Assembly: GCA_030832645.1 (NCBI GenBank)
Contig: JAURIR010000005.1
Coordinates: 1-58,094, forward strand
Length of the DNA stretch: 58,094 bases
DNA from: Chitinophagales bacterium
GTDB lineage: Bacteria; Bacteroidota; Bacteroidia; Chitinophagales; Chitinophagaceae
Direction: 5' to 3'
The position numbers and the translations under genes were made by a program. Positions 42,286 to 51,512 of the stretch are shown in pieces; the first letter of the stretch is position 1, and each line of letters opens with the position of its first letter. The notes beneath the pieces are model-generated. The model was given only the letters and a program-made list of their open reading frames with translations, did no database searches and had not been told where the DNA came from.

Positions 42286-44100
42286 ATGCGCATAAAAATT
42301 TCAACGACTGCACTCTTATTTTTGTGCATTTTTATTTCAGCATCCGCACAAAAAGTAAAACCAAGATTCAAGGAACTTCCTTTTACTTCTCTAGAAAGTT
42401 TTCAAGCACCCCCTGCCAATTGGAAAATCATTGGAGCTGTTCAAGCTGGTTACGGCGACACTGCATTGAGTACCGCTAAAGGAAGCTCCATCCTTTTCAA
42501 TGATTATTCAAGGAGCATCCAGTTTCAAGAAGGTCACCATCTCACAACAAAAATGCAACACGGTGATCTTTTGCTCGACTTTGATTTCATGATTCCAAAA
42601 GGTTCCAATTCCGGTATTTATCTTCAATCGAGATACGAAGTACAGATCAATGACAGTTGGGGAGTGAAGTTGCCAACATATAGTGATGTAGGAGGAATTT
42701 ACGAGCGTTGGAAAAATGAAAAAGGATTTGAAGGAAGTGCACCAATGACCAATGCAGGATTCGCACCGGGCTTGTGGCAGCATATGGAAATATCTTTTCA
42801 GGCACCGCGCTTTGATGCGTCCGGAAAAAAAATTGCAAATGCAAAATTTGTTTATGTGCGATTAAACGGTGTAACCATTCACGAAAATATTCTTGTAAGC
42901 GGACCTACACGATCACCGGCATTTGAAGACGAGAAAGCATACGGACCATTGATGATACAGGGCGATCATGGACAGGTAGCATTCAAAAATTTTAAATACG
43001 CTCCACAGGATGAATTGAATGTTACCCTGAGTGATATCAACTATACATATTTTGAAAAATCTGCCAAGACACCTGAAGAAGCAACTAAAACAAAACCAAC
43101 AAGTTTTGGAAAAACTGCTGCGCTAGACGCACGATTGGCTTCTGCAAGAGATCAATATTTTTTACAATTCGACGGAAAAATAAATGTGCCTGTAAAAGAT
43201 GTATATACGTTTTCGATGTTGCATACGGGTGACGGTAGTTTAGAAATTGACGGTAAAAAAGTTATTGAACCCAACTGGACACATATTGGAGCAGAGCCGC
43301 TTACAGGTAGTGTTGAACTTGAAGCCGGTAATCATACATTCAAAATGTGGATCAACAAAGATGTAAACTGGGCCCCACCTGGATTATCTTTCTATGTTGA
43401 AAAGCCCAACAGCAAAGCCATTGCACTGCATTCACCTGCTTCTATGCCAGATAGAACACCTGCTCCATTGGTAGAAGTGAAAGCAAATGCGAATACAGAA
43501 ATCATCCGATCGTTCATGTACCATCACAATAAAAAACTAACACATGTAGTATCTGTAGGTGATCCTTCGCAAATGCATTATGCATATGATTTATTGCAAG
43601 GTGCAATGTTGAAAATTTGGAAAGGAAATTTCTTGAACGCTACCGACATGTGGTACGAGAGAGGCGAACCACAAGTTGCCTCTCCACTTGGTGCCACCAT
43701 CGATCTTACTGGAAATTGTCCTGTTTATGAAAAAACAGCAACCAAAGACTCCATTGCAGATTATCAATACAAAGGATATGAGCTATCCAACAAAGGACAA
43801 CCAACATTCAACTATCAATACAAGAAATTGACAATTCAAGATCAGATTACCCCCAATGAAACCGGAAGAGGTTTGATGAGAACAATCAATGTATCTGGTG
43901 AAGGCAAAGAAAAAACATGGATCAGAATTGCACAAGGCTCCAATATAACACCATTGGGAAATGGAGTCTATGTAATCGGCGATCAACAGTATTTTGTACA
44001 ACTTGCCCCGGGTGTATTCCCCAACATTGAATCCTACCTGGATCAACGTGTATTGATTCTTCCTGCAAAAGATAAAATTCAGTACCAACTGATTTGGTAA
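42286..44100 (+). CDS. Exported DUF1080 (3-keto-disaccharide hydrolase-like) plus PA14-like protein
   Basis: About 604 residues. A signal peptide (ISTTALLFLCIFISASAQ) precedes a concanavalin-like DUF1080 domain (residues ~40-255). Its hallmarks are GDLLLDFDFMIPKGSNSGIYLQSRYEVQINDSWG and KAYGPLMIQGDHGQVAFKNFKY. DUF1080 members include 3-keto-glycoside hydrolases. A PA14-like beta domain follows (~280-390; DVYTFSMLHTGDGSLEIDGKKVI and VELEAGNHTFKMWI), then a ~200-residue C-terminal region that I do not recognise (HYAYDLLQGAMLKIWKGNF ... GRGLMRTINVSGEG). An earlier TTG start (42253) is possible, but the ATG gives a standard signal peptide. It lies 23 nt before the propeller-cupredoxin gene, with which it likely functions. 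Confidence 0.85.
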   Translation: MRIKISTTALLFLCIFISASAQKVKPRFKELPFTSLESFQAPPANWKIIGAVQAGYGDTALSTAKGSSILFNDYSRSIQFQEGHHLTTKMQHGDLLLDFDFMIPKGSNSGIYLQSRYEVQINDSWGVKLPTYSDVGGIYERWKNEKGFEGSAPMTNAGFAPGLWQHMEISFQAPRFDASGKKIANAKFVYVRLNGVTIHENILVSGPTRSPAFEDEKAYGPLMIQGDHGQVAFKNFKYAPQDELNVTLSDINYTYFEKSAKTPEEATKTKPTSFGKTAALDARLASARDQYFLQFDGKINVPVKDVYTFSMLHTGDGSLEIDGKKVIEPNWTHIGAEPLTGSVELEAGNHTFKMWINKDVNWAPPGLSFYVEKPNSKAIALHSPASMPDRTPAPLVEVKANANTEIIRSFMYHHNKKLTHVVSVGDPSQMHYAYDLLQGAMLKIWKGNFLNATDMWYERGEPQVASPLGATIDLTGNCPVYEKTATKDSIADYQYKGYELSNKGQPTFNYQYKKLTIQDQITPNETGRGLMRTINVSGEGKEKTWIRIAQGSNITPLGNGVYVIGDQQYFVQLAPGVFPNIESYLDQRVLILPAKDKIQYQLIW

Positions 44101-44123
44101 AACTATTTTGATACTTAGAAAAC

Positions 44124-46115
44124 ATGCGTATGTTCAATAAACTTATCTTCTCTACATTTTTTCTTTTGATTGTGTTCTCAAGTAGCGCACAGAAAAATGT
44201 AGTTCAATCAGAAAAAGATTTTTATTCTCTTAAAACCATTGCCATCCCCGACAATGTAAAATTAGAAGTAGGAGGCATTGCCGTAATGCCCGATGGAAGA
44301 ATTGCTGCTTCCACCCGCAGAGGGGAAATATGGATCATTCAAAATGCCTATGGCAATGGACAACCACATTTCAGCAGATTTGCTTCGGGTTTGCACGAAG
44401 TGCTGGGCTTGGCTTACAAAGACGGTGCTTTTTATTGCACACAACGAGGCGAACTTACGAAGATCGAAGATAAAAACGGAGATGGCATCGCAGACAGCTA
44501 TACACCCGTTACACTTTTTCAATTAAGTGGCAATTACCATGAATATGCCTACGGTCCTGTATTTGATAAAAACGGCGACATGTTTGTTACACTGAATGTG
44601 GCTTGGGTAGGATATGGAGATGGCTTGGGCAAATGGCACGGATGGCTCATCAAAGTGAAACCCGATGGTACACAAGAACCAATTGCTACAGGATTGCGTT
44701 CACCCGCCGGGTTCATGGTGAACAGCAACAACGATGTGTTCTATGCAGAGAACCAAGGTGATTGGGTAGGAAGCGGAAGAGTTACGCATTTAGAGAAAGG
44801 TGATTTTGCCGGTAATGCAGGTGGATTGAACTGGACCAAAGAACCAGCATCGCCTTTGAAACTAACCAAAGAAGATCTCAAGCAAGTAGACAACGGACAA
44901 CCGATGTACGAAGCTGCTAAAAAAATAAAAGAATTAAAACTTCCTGCAGTATGGTTCCCGCATACCATCATGGGAATTTCAACTGCCGATATAATCGAAG
45001 ATCAAACGAATGGAACTTTTGGTCCATTTGCTGGTCAATATTTTGTTGCCGATCAAGGACACTCAAAAATCATGAGAATGTCGTTAGAAAAAGTTAACGG
45101 TGCCTACCAGGGAGCTTGTTATCCTTTTTATGAAGGATTTGCATCTGGATTGGTACGACTACGCTGGGGTTTGGATGGATCGATATTTGGAGGTATGACC
45201 AGCAGAGGATGGGCCAGCACAGGAAAAGCAGAATATGCATTGCAGCGATTGGTTTGGAACGGAGAAACACCTTTTGAGATGAAAAATATTCACGCGCTGC
45301 CTGATGGATTTGAAGTAGAGTTCACGCTACCGGTGAATGCTGCGAAATTGAAAGATCCAAAAAATTATACAGTGAAGAGTTTCACGTATATGTATCACCA
45401 TCAATATGGTAGCCCTATCATCAACAACCAATCAAGAAAAATTGTAGGCATTGTTCCTTCGGCCGATGGAAGAAAAGTAAAGTTGGTATTGGACAGCCTG
45501 ATTCCCGGATATATCCATGAAATAAGAGTTTCAAATTTGGAGTCGGTCGAGCAAAAATCATTGCTGCACGACTTTGGCTATTATACATTGAATAATATTC
45601 CTGAAGGAAACAAAACCGTGCTGAAAGAAAACGAAAAAGTGAGTATGCAAAAAGGGATGATGCACGAGATGAAAGAAATGGAAAAAGTAAAACCTGTTGC
45701 ATCCAAAAAAAGACAAACGATCATGCCAACGGATTGGATACAACCGGATAAAGTACTGAAACTGGGAACCAAGCCGGGATTGAAATACGATGTAACCAAT
45801 TTTGAGATCAAGGCTGGCTCAAAAGTGAGATTGATTTTCAATAACAACGATGATATGACACATAATGTTGTGATCGTTGCTCCTGGGTCTGCAGATGAAG
45901 TAGCTACACTTTCTTTAAAACTGGGATTAAAAGGTTCGGAATTGAATTATGTACCTGTAAGTTCAAAAGTACTTTTTCATACAGCCCTCTTACAACCAGG
46001 TACTTCTGAATCGATTTATTTTGTTGCTCCATCAACACCAGGTGAATATACATTTGTATGTACATTCCCGGGCCATGCATCCGTAATGCGAGGAATTATT
46101 AAAGTAGTTCCTTAA
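44124..46115 (+). CDS. Exported propeller (sorbosone-dehydrogenase-like) with C-terminal cupredoxin
   Basis: A 663-residue exported protein (signal LIFSTFFLLIVFSSSAQ). Residues ~35-410 resemble the glucose/sorbosone dehydrogenase-like propeller (GGIAVMPDGRIAASTRRGEIWII, GDMFVTLNVAWVGYGDGLGKWHGWLIKVKPDGT, TGLRSPAGFMVNSNNDVFYAENQGDW). A linker with a bacterial Ig-like piece follows. The last ~110 residues form a plastocyanin/azurin-type cupredoxin with a full type-1 copper site: His in DDMTHNVVIV, and Cys, His and Met in FVCTFPGHASVMRG. This could be an electron acceptor for the propeller, but no PQQ-binding test is possible here. The stop shares one base with the start of the esterase gene, so translation is coupled. 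Confidence 0.88.
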   Translation: MRMFNKLIFSTFFLLIVFSSSAQKNVVQSEKDFYSLKTIAIPDNVKLEVGGIAVMPDGRIAASTRRGEIWIIQNAYGNGQPHFSRFASGLHEVLGLAYKDGAFYCTQRGELTKIEDKNGDGIADSYTPVTLFQLSGNYHEYAYGPVFDKNGDMFVTLNVAWVGYGDGLGKWHGWLIKVKPDGTQEPIATGLRSPAGFMVNSNNDVFYAENQGDWVGSGRVTHLEKGDFAGNAGGLNWTKEPASPLKLTKEDLKQVDNGQPMYEAAKKIKELKLPAVWFPHTIMGISTADIIEDQTNGTFGPFAGQYFVADQGHSKIMRMSLEKVNGAYQGACYPFYEGFASGLVRLRWGLDGSIFGGMTSRGWASTGKAEYALQRLVWNGETPFEMKNIHALPDGFEVEFTLPVNAAKLKDPKNYTVKSFTYMYHHQYGSPIINNQSRKIVGIVPSADGRKVKLVLDSLIPGYIHEIRVSNLESVEQKSLLHDFGYYTLNNIPEGNKTVLKENEKVSMQKGMMHEMKEMEKVKPVASKKRQTIMPTDWIQPDKVLKLGTKPGLKYDVTNFEIKAGSKVRLIFNNNDDMTHNVVIVAPGSADEVATLSLKLGLKGSELNYVPVSSKVLFHTALLQPGTSESIYFVAPSTPGEYTFVCTFPGHASVMRGIIKVVP

Positions 46116-46843
46116 TGATCAGAGAGATTCATCAATGGTTCAGCCCTGCGCTTCAAAAAGAAATGCCCGTAGCGGTATATGGTCACTATGGGTTTGCAGT
46201 ACTGATGATTCCGACTGCTGCTGCTGATTATTTAGAATACGAGAGATTTGAATTGATTCAGTCACTGAGCCCTATGATAGATGCAGGAAAAATAAAAGTC
46301 TTTTCCATCAACAGCATGAATATGGAAAGTTGGATGAATAAAGAAATGGAAGGAGCACACAAAGCAATCCGTCAAAATCAATTCAATGAATATATCTTCA
46401 ACGAGGTGGTTCCTTTCATCAAGAAGTTTACTTCGGAAGAAACACCGATCATCGCAACAGGAGCTTCCTTTGGCGCATTGCATTCAATGAATATTTTTTT
46501 AAAAAGACCTGATCTCTTCAAGGGTGTTATTGCAATGAGCGGAGTATATGATTTAACAGAATATACGTCTGGCTATTACGACGAGCAAGTGTATTTTAAT
46601 TCGCCTATACACTACATCCCAAACTTAACAGATCATATAATATTAGAACAAATCAGAAGTGGGAAAATGGTCATAGCTTCGGGCAGTGGCTCACATGAAG
46701 ATCCTGAAGCAAACAAAAGATTTTCTGGGGTATTGCACAGTAAATCAATACCACACGACCTTGAAATCTGGGCAGATGACATTCATCATGATTGGCCCAC
46801 CTGGAGAAAAATGTTGCCTTACTTTATAGATTCGAAATTTTAA
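46115..46843 (+). CDS. Alpha/beta-hydrolase, esterase-D/putative-esterase family
   Basis: A 242-residue protein of the putative esterase family (antigen 85/EstD-like fold). The nucleophile elbow is ATGASFGALHSMN (Ser in GASFG near residue 115). HDLEIWADDIHHDWPTWRKMLPYF near the C-terminus offers the catalytic His and HDWPTWR, the usual ending of this family. It lacks a signal peptide, so it is cytoplasmic. The ATG overlaps the stop of the cupredoxin gene by one nt, and its own stop is 2 nt before the polA start. Tight coupling to polA is probably only positional. Substrate is unknown. Confidence 0.87.
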   Translation: MIREIHQWFSPALQKEMPVAVYGHYGFAVLMIPTAAADYLEYERFELIQSLSPMIDAGKIKVFSINSMNMESWMNKEMEGAHKAIRQNQFNEYIFNEVVPFIKKFTSEETPIIATGASFGALHSMNIFLKRPDLFKGVIAMSGVYDLTEYTSGYYDEQVYFNSPIHYIPNLTDHIILEQIRSGKMVIASGSGSHEDPEANKRFSGVLHSKSIPHDLEIWADDIHHDWPTWRKMLPYFIDSKF

Positions 46844-46845
46844 AA

Positions 46846-49671
46846 ATGGAAAAACGGCTTTTTTTGTTGGATGCGTTTGCATTGATCTTCCGAGCATACT
46901 ATGCCTTGATCAGAAACCCTCGTATTACAAGCAAGGGTAAAAATACCAATGCACAATTTGGTTTCACCAATGCGCTGGTCGATTTAATCAATAAGCAAAA
47001 GCCGAGCCATATGGCCATTTGCTTTGATACTGCTGCACCTACAGAGCGTCATACAGATTTCGCAGATTATAAAGCAAATCGACAAGAAGCACCTGAAGAT
47101 TTATTAGCATCCATCCCTGATATCAAAAAAATAATTGAAGGTTTTCATATTCCGGTTATCGAAACCGATGGATACGAAGCAGACGATGTAATTGGAACAC
47201 TCGCCAAGCAAGCCGAAAAGGAAGGATACGAAGTGTTCATGGTTACACCTGATAAAGATTACGGACAACTGGTTTCTGAAAATATTAAAATTTATAAACC
47301 TCCTTATCAAGGCGGAGATGTAGAAATCATCGGCCCCGCGGAAGTTTGTGAAAAATGGAATATTAAAAATGTAAGCCAGGTAATCGATATACTCGCCATG
47401 ATGGGAGATGCAGTAGACAATATCCCCGGCATTCCAGGTGTGGGCGAAAAAACAGCAGCTAAACTCTTGGCAGAATATGGAACGTTAGAAGCAGTATTGG
47501 AAAATGCAGATCAGATCAAAGGTGCGGTAGGAGAAAAAGTCAGACAAGGAAAAGGCCTTGCAGTAATGAGTAAGAAATTAGCAACCATCATTACCAATGT
47601 ACCTGTTGAATTTCACGAAGAAAATTTCAAAGTAAAAGAACCAAACAAAGAAACTTTAAAAGAAATTTTTAGTGAACTAGAATTCAGAACCATCGGTAAA
47701 AGAATCCTGGGAGAAGACATCCCCATTGCGGGTCCTGTTGAAAAAGCAGCTCCTGTTCAAGGAGATTTATTTGGAAATGCTTCTAGCGTTGCACCGGAAG
47801 CTGCTCAACAACAGGAATCGGCTTCCTCAGAAGAAATAATATTTACAGCAGATAAAAACATCCACAATACACCGCACGATTACACACTGGTTGATACTTC
47901 AGAGAAAATTAATCAATTGGTGAAAGAATTGAGCAAGGCAAAAGAAATCTGTTTTGATACAGAAACTACAGGGCTCGATGCAAATGTTGCTAAAATTGTT
48001 GGAATGAGTTTTTCGATAAAGGCAGGAACTGCTTGCTACGTACCCTGCCCGGATGATGATAATAAAACAGCGTCTATCCTCAATGCCTTTCAACCCCTTT
48101 TTAGTGACGAGACCAAAGTTTGGATAGGACAAAATATAAAATATGATTTACTGATTCTCAAACGATTGGGCATTGAATTGGCTGGAAATATTTTTGACAC
48201 GATGCTTGCTCATTATGTAATTGAGCCGGAAGGGAAAAGAAGCATGGATCTGTTGAGTGCAAAGTTTCTTGGATACGAGCCCATACACATCGAAGAACTC
48301 ATTGGTAAAAAAGGTAAAAACCAAGGAACCATGCGCGATGTGGAAATAGAGAAAGTGAAGGAATATGCGGCAGAGGATGCCGATATCACACTCCAACTGA
48401 AAAATATTTTTGAACCTCAGTTAAAAAAGAAGAAAGTAGAAAAAGTTTTTTACGAAGTAGAGAACCCGTTAGTGAAAGTACTGATGGATATGGAGTTTGA
48501 AGGCGTAAGAATTGATACTTCTTTTCTGAATGATTATTCGAAAGAATTAGAAAGAGAAGCAAAGCAATCGGAAGAGGCAGTATATAAAACTGCTGGAGTG
48601 CGCTTCAATCTAGCATCTCCAAAGCAGTTGGGAGAAGTGCTGTTCGATAAATTAAAATTGGATCCCAAGGCTAAAAAAACCAAAACTGGTCAGTATGCTA
48701 CAGGGGAAGATGTATTACAAAAATTAGCGCATCAATTCCCAATCGTTTCAGATATCTTAACATTCAGAGAACTTACAAAATTGAAATCGACCTATGTTGA
48801 TGCCTTACCCCTGTTGATCAATCCGAATACGGGAAGAGTCCATACAACCTATGGTCAGGCAGTAGCGGTAACAGGCAGGTTAGCGAGCAACAATCCCAAT
48901 CTTCAAAACATTCCAGTAAGAAGCGATAGAGGAAAAGAAATTAGAAAAGCATTCATTCCAAGAGACAAGAATCATGTATTGGTTTCTGCCGACTATTCTC
49001 AAATTGAATTGAGAATTGTGGCAGCTATAAGTGGCGACGAAAACATGTGTGAAGCGTTTAGATTAGGTAAAGATATTCATACAGCTACTGCAGCAAAGGT
49101 GTATGGAATAGACGAATCGGAGGTAACAAAGGAAATGCGCTACAAAGCAAAGAGTGTAAACTTTGGTATCATCTACGGACAAGGTGCATTTGGATTGGCA
49201 GATAATCTGGGTATCAGCAGAACAGAGGCAAAAACAATTATTGATAATTATAAAAAGGAATTTTCAGGTATTACAACATATATGGAATCCACCATCAACT
49301 TCGCCAAAGAGAAAGGATATGTAGAAACATTGATGGGGAGGAAAAGATGGTTGCGAGACATCAATTCATCCAACTTCACGGTAAGGGGATTTGCAGAACG
49401 AAATGCGATCAATTCACCTATTCAGGGTACTGCTGCCGACATGATCAAGTTGGCCATGATTCGGATTCACAAAGCCATCAAAGACGCGGGTTTAAAATCT
49501 AAGATGATTTTACAGGTACACGATGAATTGATTTTTGATGCCCTCGAGTCAGAAGCAAATGAACTAAAAGCATTGATACTGGAAAATATGGAAGCAGCCT
49601 TACCTTTGCCGAATAAAGTACCTGTAGTCGCAGAAGCCGGCATTGGGAATAATTGGTTGGAGGCACATTAA
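46846..49671 (+). CDS. polA: DNA polymerase I
   Basis: About 941 residues. The 5'-nuclease domain (~1-290: LFLLDAFALIFRAYYA, ETDGYEADDVIGTLA, AMMGDAVDNIPGIPGVGEKTA) is followed by an intact 3'-5' exonuclease (~345-530: ICFDTETTGLD, GQNIKYDLLIL, EYAAEDADITL, so the DxE and YxxxD metal residues are present). The family-A polymerase (~570-941) has LASNNPNLQNIPVRS, VSADYSQIELRI (motif A), RYKAKSVNFGIIYGQGAFGL (motif B) and LQVHDELIFDA (motif C). It fills gaps after excision repair and removes Okazaki primers. The ATG at 46846 (MEKRLFLLDAF) is chosen; an earlier frame start overlaps the esterase. The gap to the hydroxylase gene is 1 nt. Confidence 0.98.
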   Translation: MEKRLFLLDAFALIFRAYYALIRNPRITSKGKNTNAQFGFTNALVDLINKQKPSHMAICFDTAAPTERHTDFADYKANRQEAPEDLLASIPDIKKIIEGFHIPVIETDGYEADDVIGTLAKQAEKEGYEVFMVTPDKDYGQLVSENIKIYKPPYQGGDVEIIGPAEVCEKWNIKNVSQVIDILAMMGDAVDNIPGIPGVGEKTAAKLLAEYGTLEAVLENADQIKGAVGEKVRQGKGLAVMSKKLATIITNVPVEFHEENFKVKEPNKETLKEIFSELEFRTIGKRILGEDIPIAGPVEKAAPVQGDLFGNASSVAPEAAQQQESASSEEIIFTADKNIHNTPHDYTLVDTSEKINQLVKELSKAKEICFDTETTGLDANVAKIVGMSFSIKAGTACYVPCPDDDNKTASILNAFQPLFSDETKVWIGQNIKYDLLILKRLGIELAGNIFDTMLAHYVIEPEGKRSMDLLSAKFLGYEPIHIEELIGKKGKNQGTMRDVEIEKVKEYAAEDADITLQLKNIFEPQLKKKKVEKVFYEVENPLVKVLMDMEFEGVRIDTSFLNDYSKELEREAKQSEEAVYKTAGVRFNLASPKQLGEVLFDKLKLDPKAKKTKTGQYATGEDVLQKLAHQFPIVSDILTFRELTKLKSTYVDALPLLINPNTGRVHTTYGQAVAVTGRLASNNPNLQNIPVRSDRGKEIRKAFIPRDKNHVLVSADYSQIELRIVAAISGDENMCEAFRLGKDIHTATAAKVYGIDESEVTKEMRYKAKSVNFGIIYGQGAFGLADNLGISRTEAKTIIDNYKKEFSGITTYMESTINFAKEKGYVETLMGRKRWLRDINSSNFTVRGFAERNAINSPIQGTAADMIKLAMIRIHKAIKDAGLKSKMILQVHDELIFDALESEANELKALILENMEAALPLPNKVPVVAEAGIGNNWLEAH

Positions 49672-49672
49672 A

Positions 49673-50419
49673 ATGAACAATTATATTAAAATATTACTAC
49701 TGATCGGCAGTCGCTATTTTGTCATAGCTGGGGCAACCTATTTTATCTATTATGTATTGTTCAAAAACAAGTATGTAACAACTAAAATTCAACAAAAGTA
49801 TCCTGGTAAACAAGATGTGCTAAGAGAAATATTTTTCTCTGTAATTACGATATCAATTTTTTCTTGTATCCCCTTGATTTTCATTTATAACAAAGAGGTG
49901 TCTTCCCATACATTATTGTATTCAACGATTGCAGAAAGAGGCTGGTGGTATTTCTTTGCGGTATTCCCAGTTATGCTCATCGTTCATGACACTTATTTTT
50001 ATTGGATGCACCGATTGATGCACCATAAAAAGTTATTCAAATTATTTCATTTGGTTCACCACCAATCAACGAATCCCTCACCATGGGCTGCCTATTCTTT
50101 TCATCCACTGGAAGCAATCATTGAAGGATCCATCTTAATTGTATTTCTTTTCATAATGCCAGTTCATCGCTTGCATTTCTTCTTTTTCTTTTTTTTCATG
50201 ATCATTTACAATGTATATGGTCATATTGGATGGGAATTGTATCCTTCAAATTTTCATAAAACAAAGATTGGAAGATGGATCAATACCTCTGTTGCACATA
50301 ACCAACACCACCAATTTTTTAAAGGCAATTACAGTTTATACTTTCTCTTTTGGGATCGGTTGATGGGAACACTGAGAGAAGATTATGATCAGCAATTCGA
50401 AAAGGTACAATCGAAATGA
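49673..50419 (+). CDS. Fatty acid hydroxylase/sterol desaturase superfamily protein
   Basis: A 248-residue integral membrane diiron enzyme. Hydrophobic helices frame the histidine clusters: HDTYFYWMHRLMHHKKLFKLFHLVHHQSTNPSPW near residues 105-138 (HRxxHH and HxxHH) and HNQHHQFFKGNYS near 205. These ligate two irons for hydroxylation or desaturation of lipids. The substrate in Bacteroidota is often a fatty acyl, sphingolipid or carotenoid chain and cannot be told here. The ATG at 49673 follows polA by 1 nt, and the stop overlaps the DsbA-like gene by 4 nt (ATGA). A strongly Phe-rich stretch (LHFFFFFFFMII, ~165-180) marks one transmembrane helix. Confidence 0.9.
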   Translation: MNNYIKILLLIGSRYFVIAGATYFIYYVLFKNKYVTTKIQQKYPGKQDVLREIFFSVITISIFSCIPLIFIYNKEVSSHTLLYSTIAERGWWYFFAVFPVMLIVHDTYFYWMHRLMHHKKLFKLFHLVHHQSTNPSPWAAYSFHPLEAIIEGSILIVFLFIMPVHRLHFFFFFFFMIIYNVYGHIGWELYPSNFHKTKIGRWINTSVAHNQHHQFFKGNYSLYFLFWDRLMGTLREDYDQQFEKVQSK

Positions 50420-51069
50420 GACCAAGAGTATTGTACTGCTATGATGCCTATTGCGGATGGTGTTATGGATTCAGCCCCGTCATAAAAGAACTCTGGATAC
50501 GCAATCGAAACCGATTTGAATTCGAAACCCTTTCAGGTGGAATGATTCCCGTAGAATCAACTAAACATATAGGTAATATTGCACCTTATATACAGGGGGC
50601 CTATAAAAATGTAGAGGAGATGACCGGTGTGAAATTCGGAGAGGACTATCTCTGGCATATTTTCAATCCGGATAAAAGCGACTGGTACCCTTGCTCGGAA
50701 ATGCCTGCCATTGCCATGGCCATATTCAGGGAATACCACCCGGATCGAAGCATTGAATTTGCCTGTGACCTGCAATACAGCTTGCATTACGAGGGGAGAG
50801 ACCTAACAGACCGTGAAGCATACCGTCATTTAATGGCGAAGTACGAGATCGAGATAGATGAATTTTTCCTGAAGTTGAAGACAGAAAAATACAAGGAAGC
50901 AGCGCATTATGATTTTGCACTGATCCAACAGCTTAAAGTAAATGGATTTCCAACCGTCTTTTTGCAAGTAAGTGATGCAAAGTTATATATGATTGCCAAG
51001 GGCTTTACAAAACTGGAAACAATTGAAGAGCGAATCCAATCAATATTGGATGAAAGGGAGATTGGTTAA
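50416..51069 (+). CDS. DsbA-family thioredoxin-fold protein (CGWC)
   Basis: A 217-residue cytoplasmic-looking member of the DsbA/FrnE superfamily. YCYDAYCGWCYGFSP near residue 8 carries the redox CGWC pair (Cys13, Cys16). A helical insert follows, and VNGFPTVFLQVSD near residue 178 contains the cis-Pro loop. There is no signal peptide, so it is probably a cytosolic oxidoreductase or isomerase (2-hydroxychromene-2-carboxylate isomerase-like) rather than a periplasmic oxidase. Its start overlaps the upstream hydroxylase gene by 4 nt, so the two are probably translationally coupled. Confidence 0.88.
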   Translation: MRPRVLYCYDAYCGWCYGFSPVIKELWIRNRNRFEFETLSGGMIPVESTKHIGNIAPYIQGAYKNVEEMTGVKFGEDYLWHIFNPDKSDWYPCSEMPAIAMAIFREYHPDRSIEFACDLQYSLHYEGRDLTDREAYRHLMAKYEIEIDEFFLKLKTEKYKEAAHYDFALIQQLKVNGFPTVFLQVSDAKLYMIAKGFTKLETIEERIQSILDEREIG

Positions 51070-51100
51070 TTCATCGTAAATTGCGCTTTCAATCAGAATC

Positions 51101-51502
51101 ATGGAGTACAATAAACTAATTTCAATTACAGGATTTTCGGGTTTGTTTGAATTATTGAGTAGTAAAAACGATGGTGCCGTTGTAAAATCATTGGAAGACC
51201 AATCAACGAAATTTGTTTCAAGCAGATTGCACCAGTTTTCGCATTTGGAATCCATTGAAATTTATACCACCGACGAAAATGTCAATCTCGTAGATATTTT
51301 TCATGCAATGAAAAATGCAGCAAAAGAACTGCCATCAGAAAAAGACGACAAGGCGATCAAGGATTATTTTAAGGAAGTTTACCCCACCATGGACTTTGAA
51401 AGAGTGTACACAAGTGATATGAAAAAAATGGTCAAGTGGTACCATGTAATAAATAAACATGGCATAGAGGTGAAGCTTACCAATTCAGAAAACGAATCTT
51501 AA
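51101..51502 (+). CDS. DUF5606-like protein
   Basis: A 133-residue soluble protein. YNKLISITGFSGLFELLSSKNDGAVVKSLEDQSTKFV and the C-terminal FERVYTSDMKKMVKWYHVINKHGI match the pattern of the DUF5606 family, which is widely conserved in Bacteroidota and has no known function. The middle helix (VDIFHAMKNAAKELPSEKDDKAIKDYFKEV) is amphipathic. It is 31 nt after the DsbA-like gene and 10 nt before the M3 peptidase gene, so it probably belongs to the polA-pepF transcript. I assign the family from recalled motifs. No catalytic residues are evident. Confidence 0.82.
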   Translation: MEYNKLISITGFSGLFELLSSKNDGAVVKSLEDQSTKFVSSRLHQFSHLESIEIYTTDENVNLVDIFHAMKNAAKELPSEKDDKAIKDYFKEVYPTMDFERVYTSDMKKMVKWYHVINKHGIEVKLTNSENES

Positions 51503-51512
51503 ATTTTTCCAG

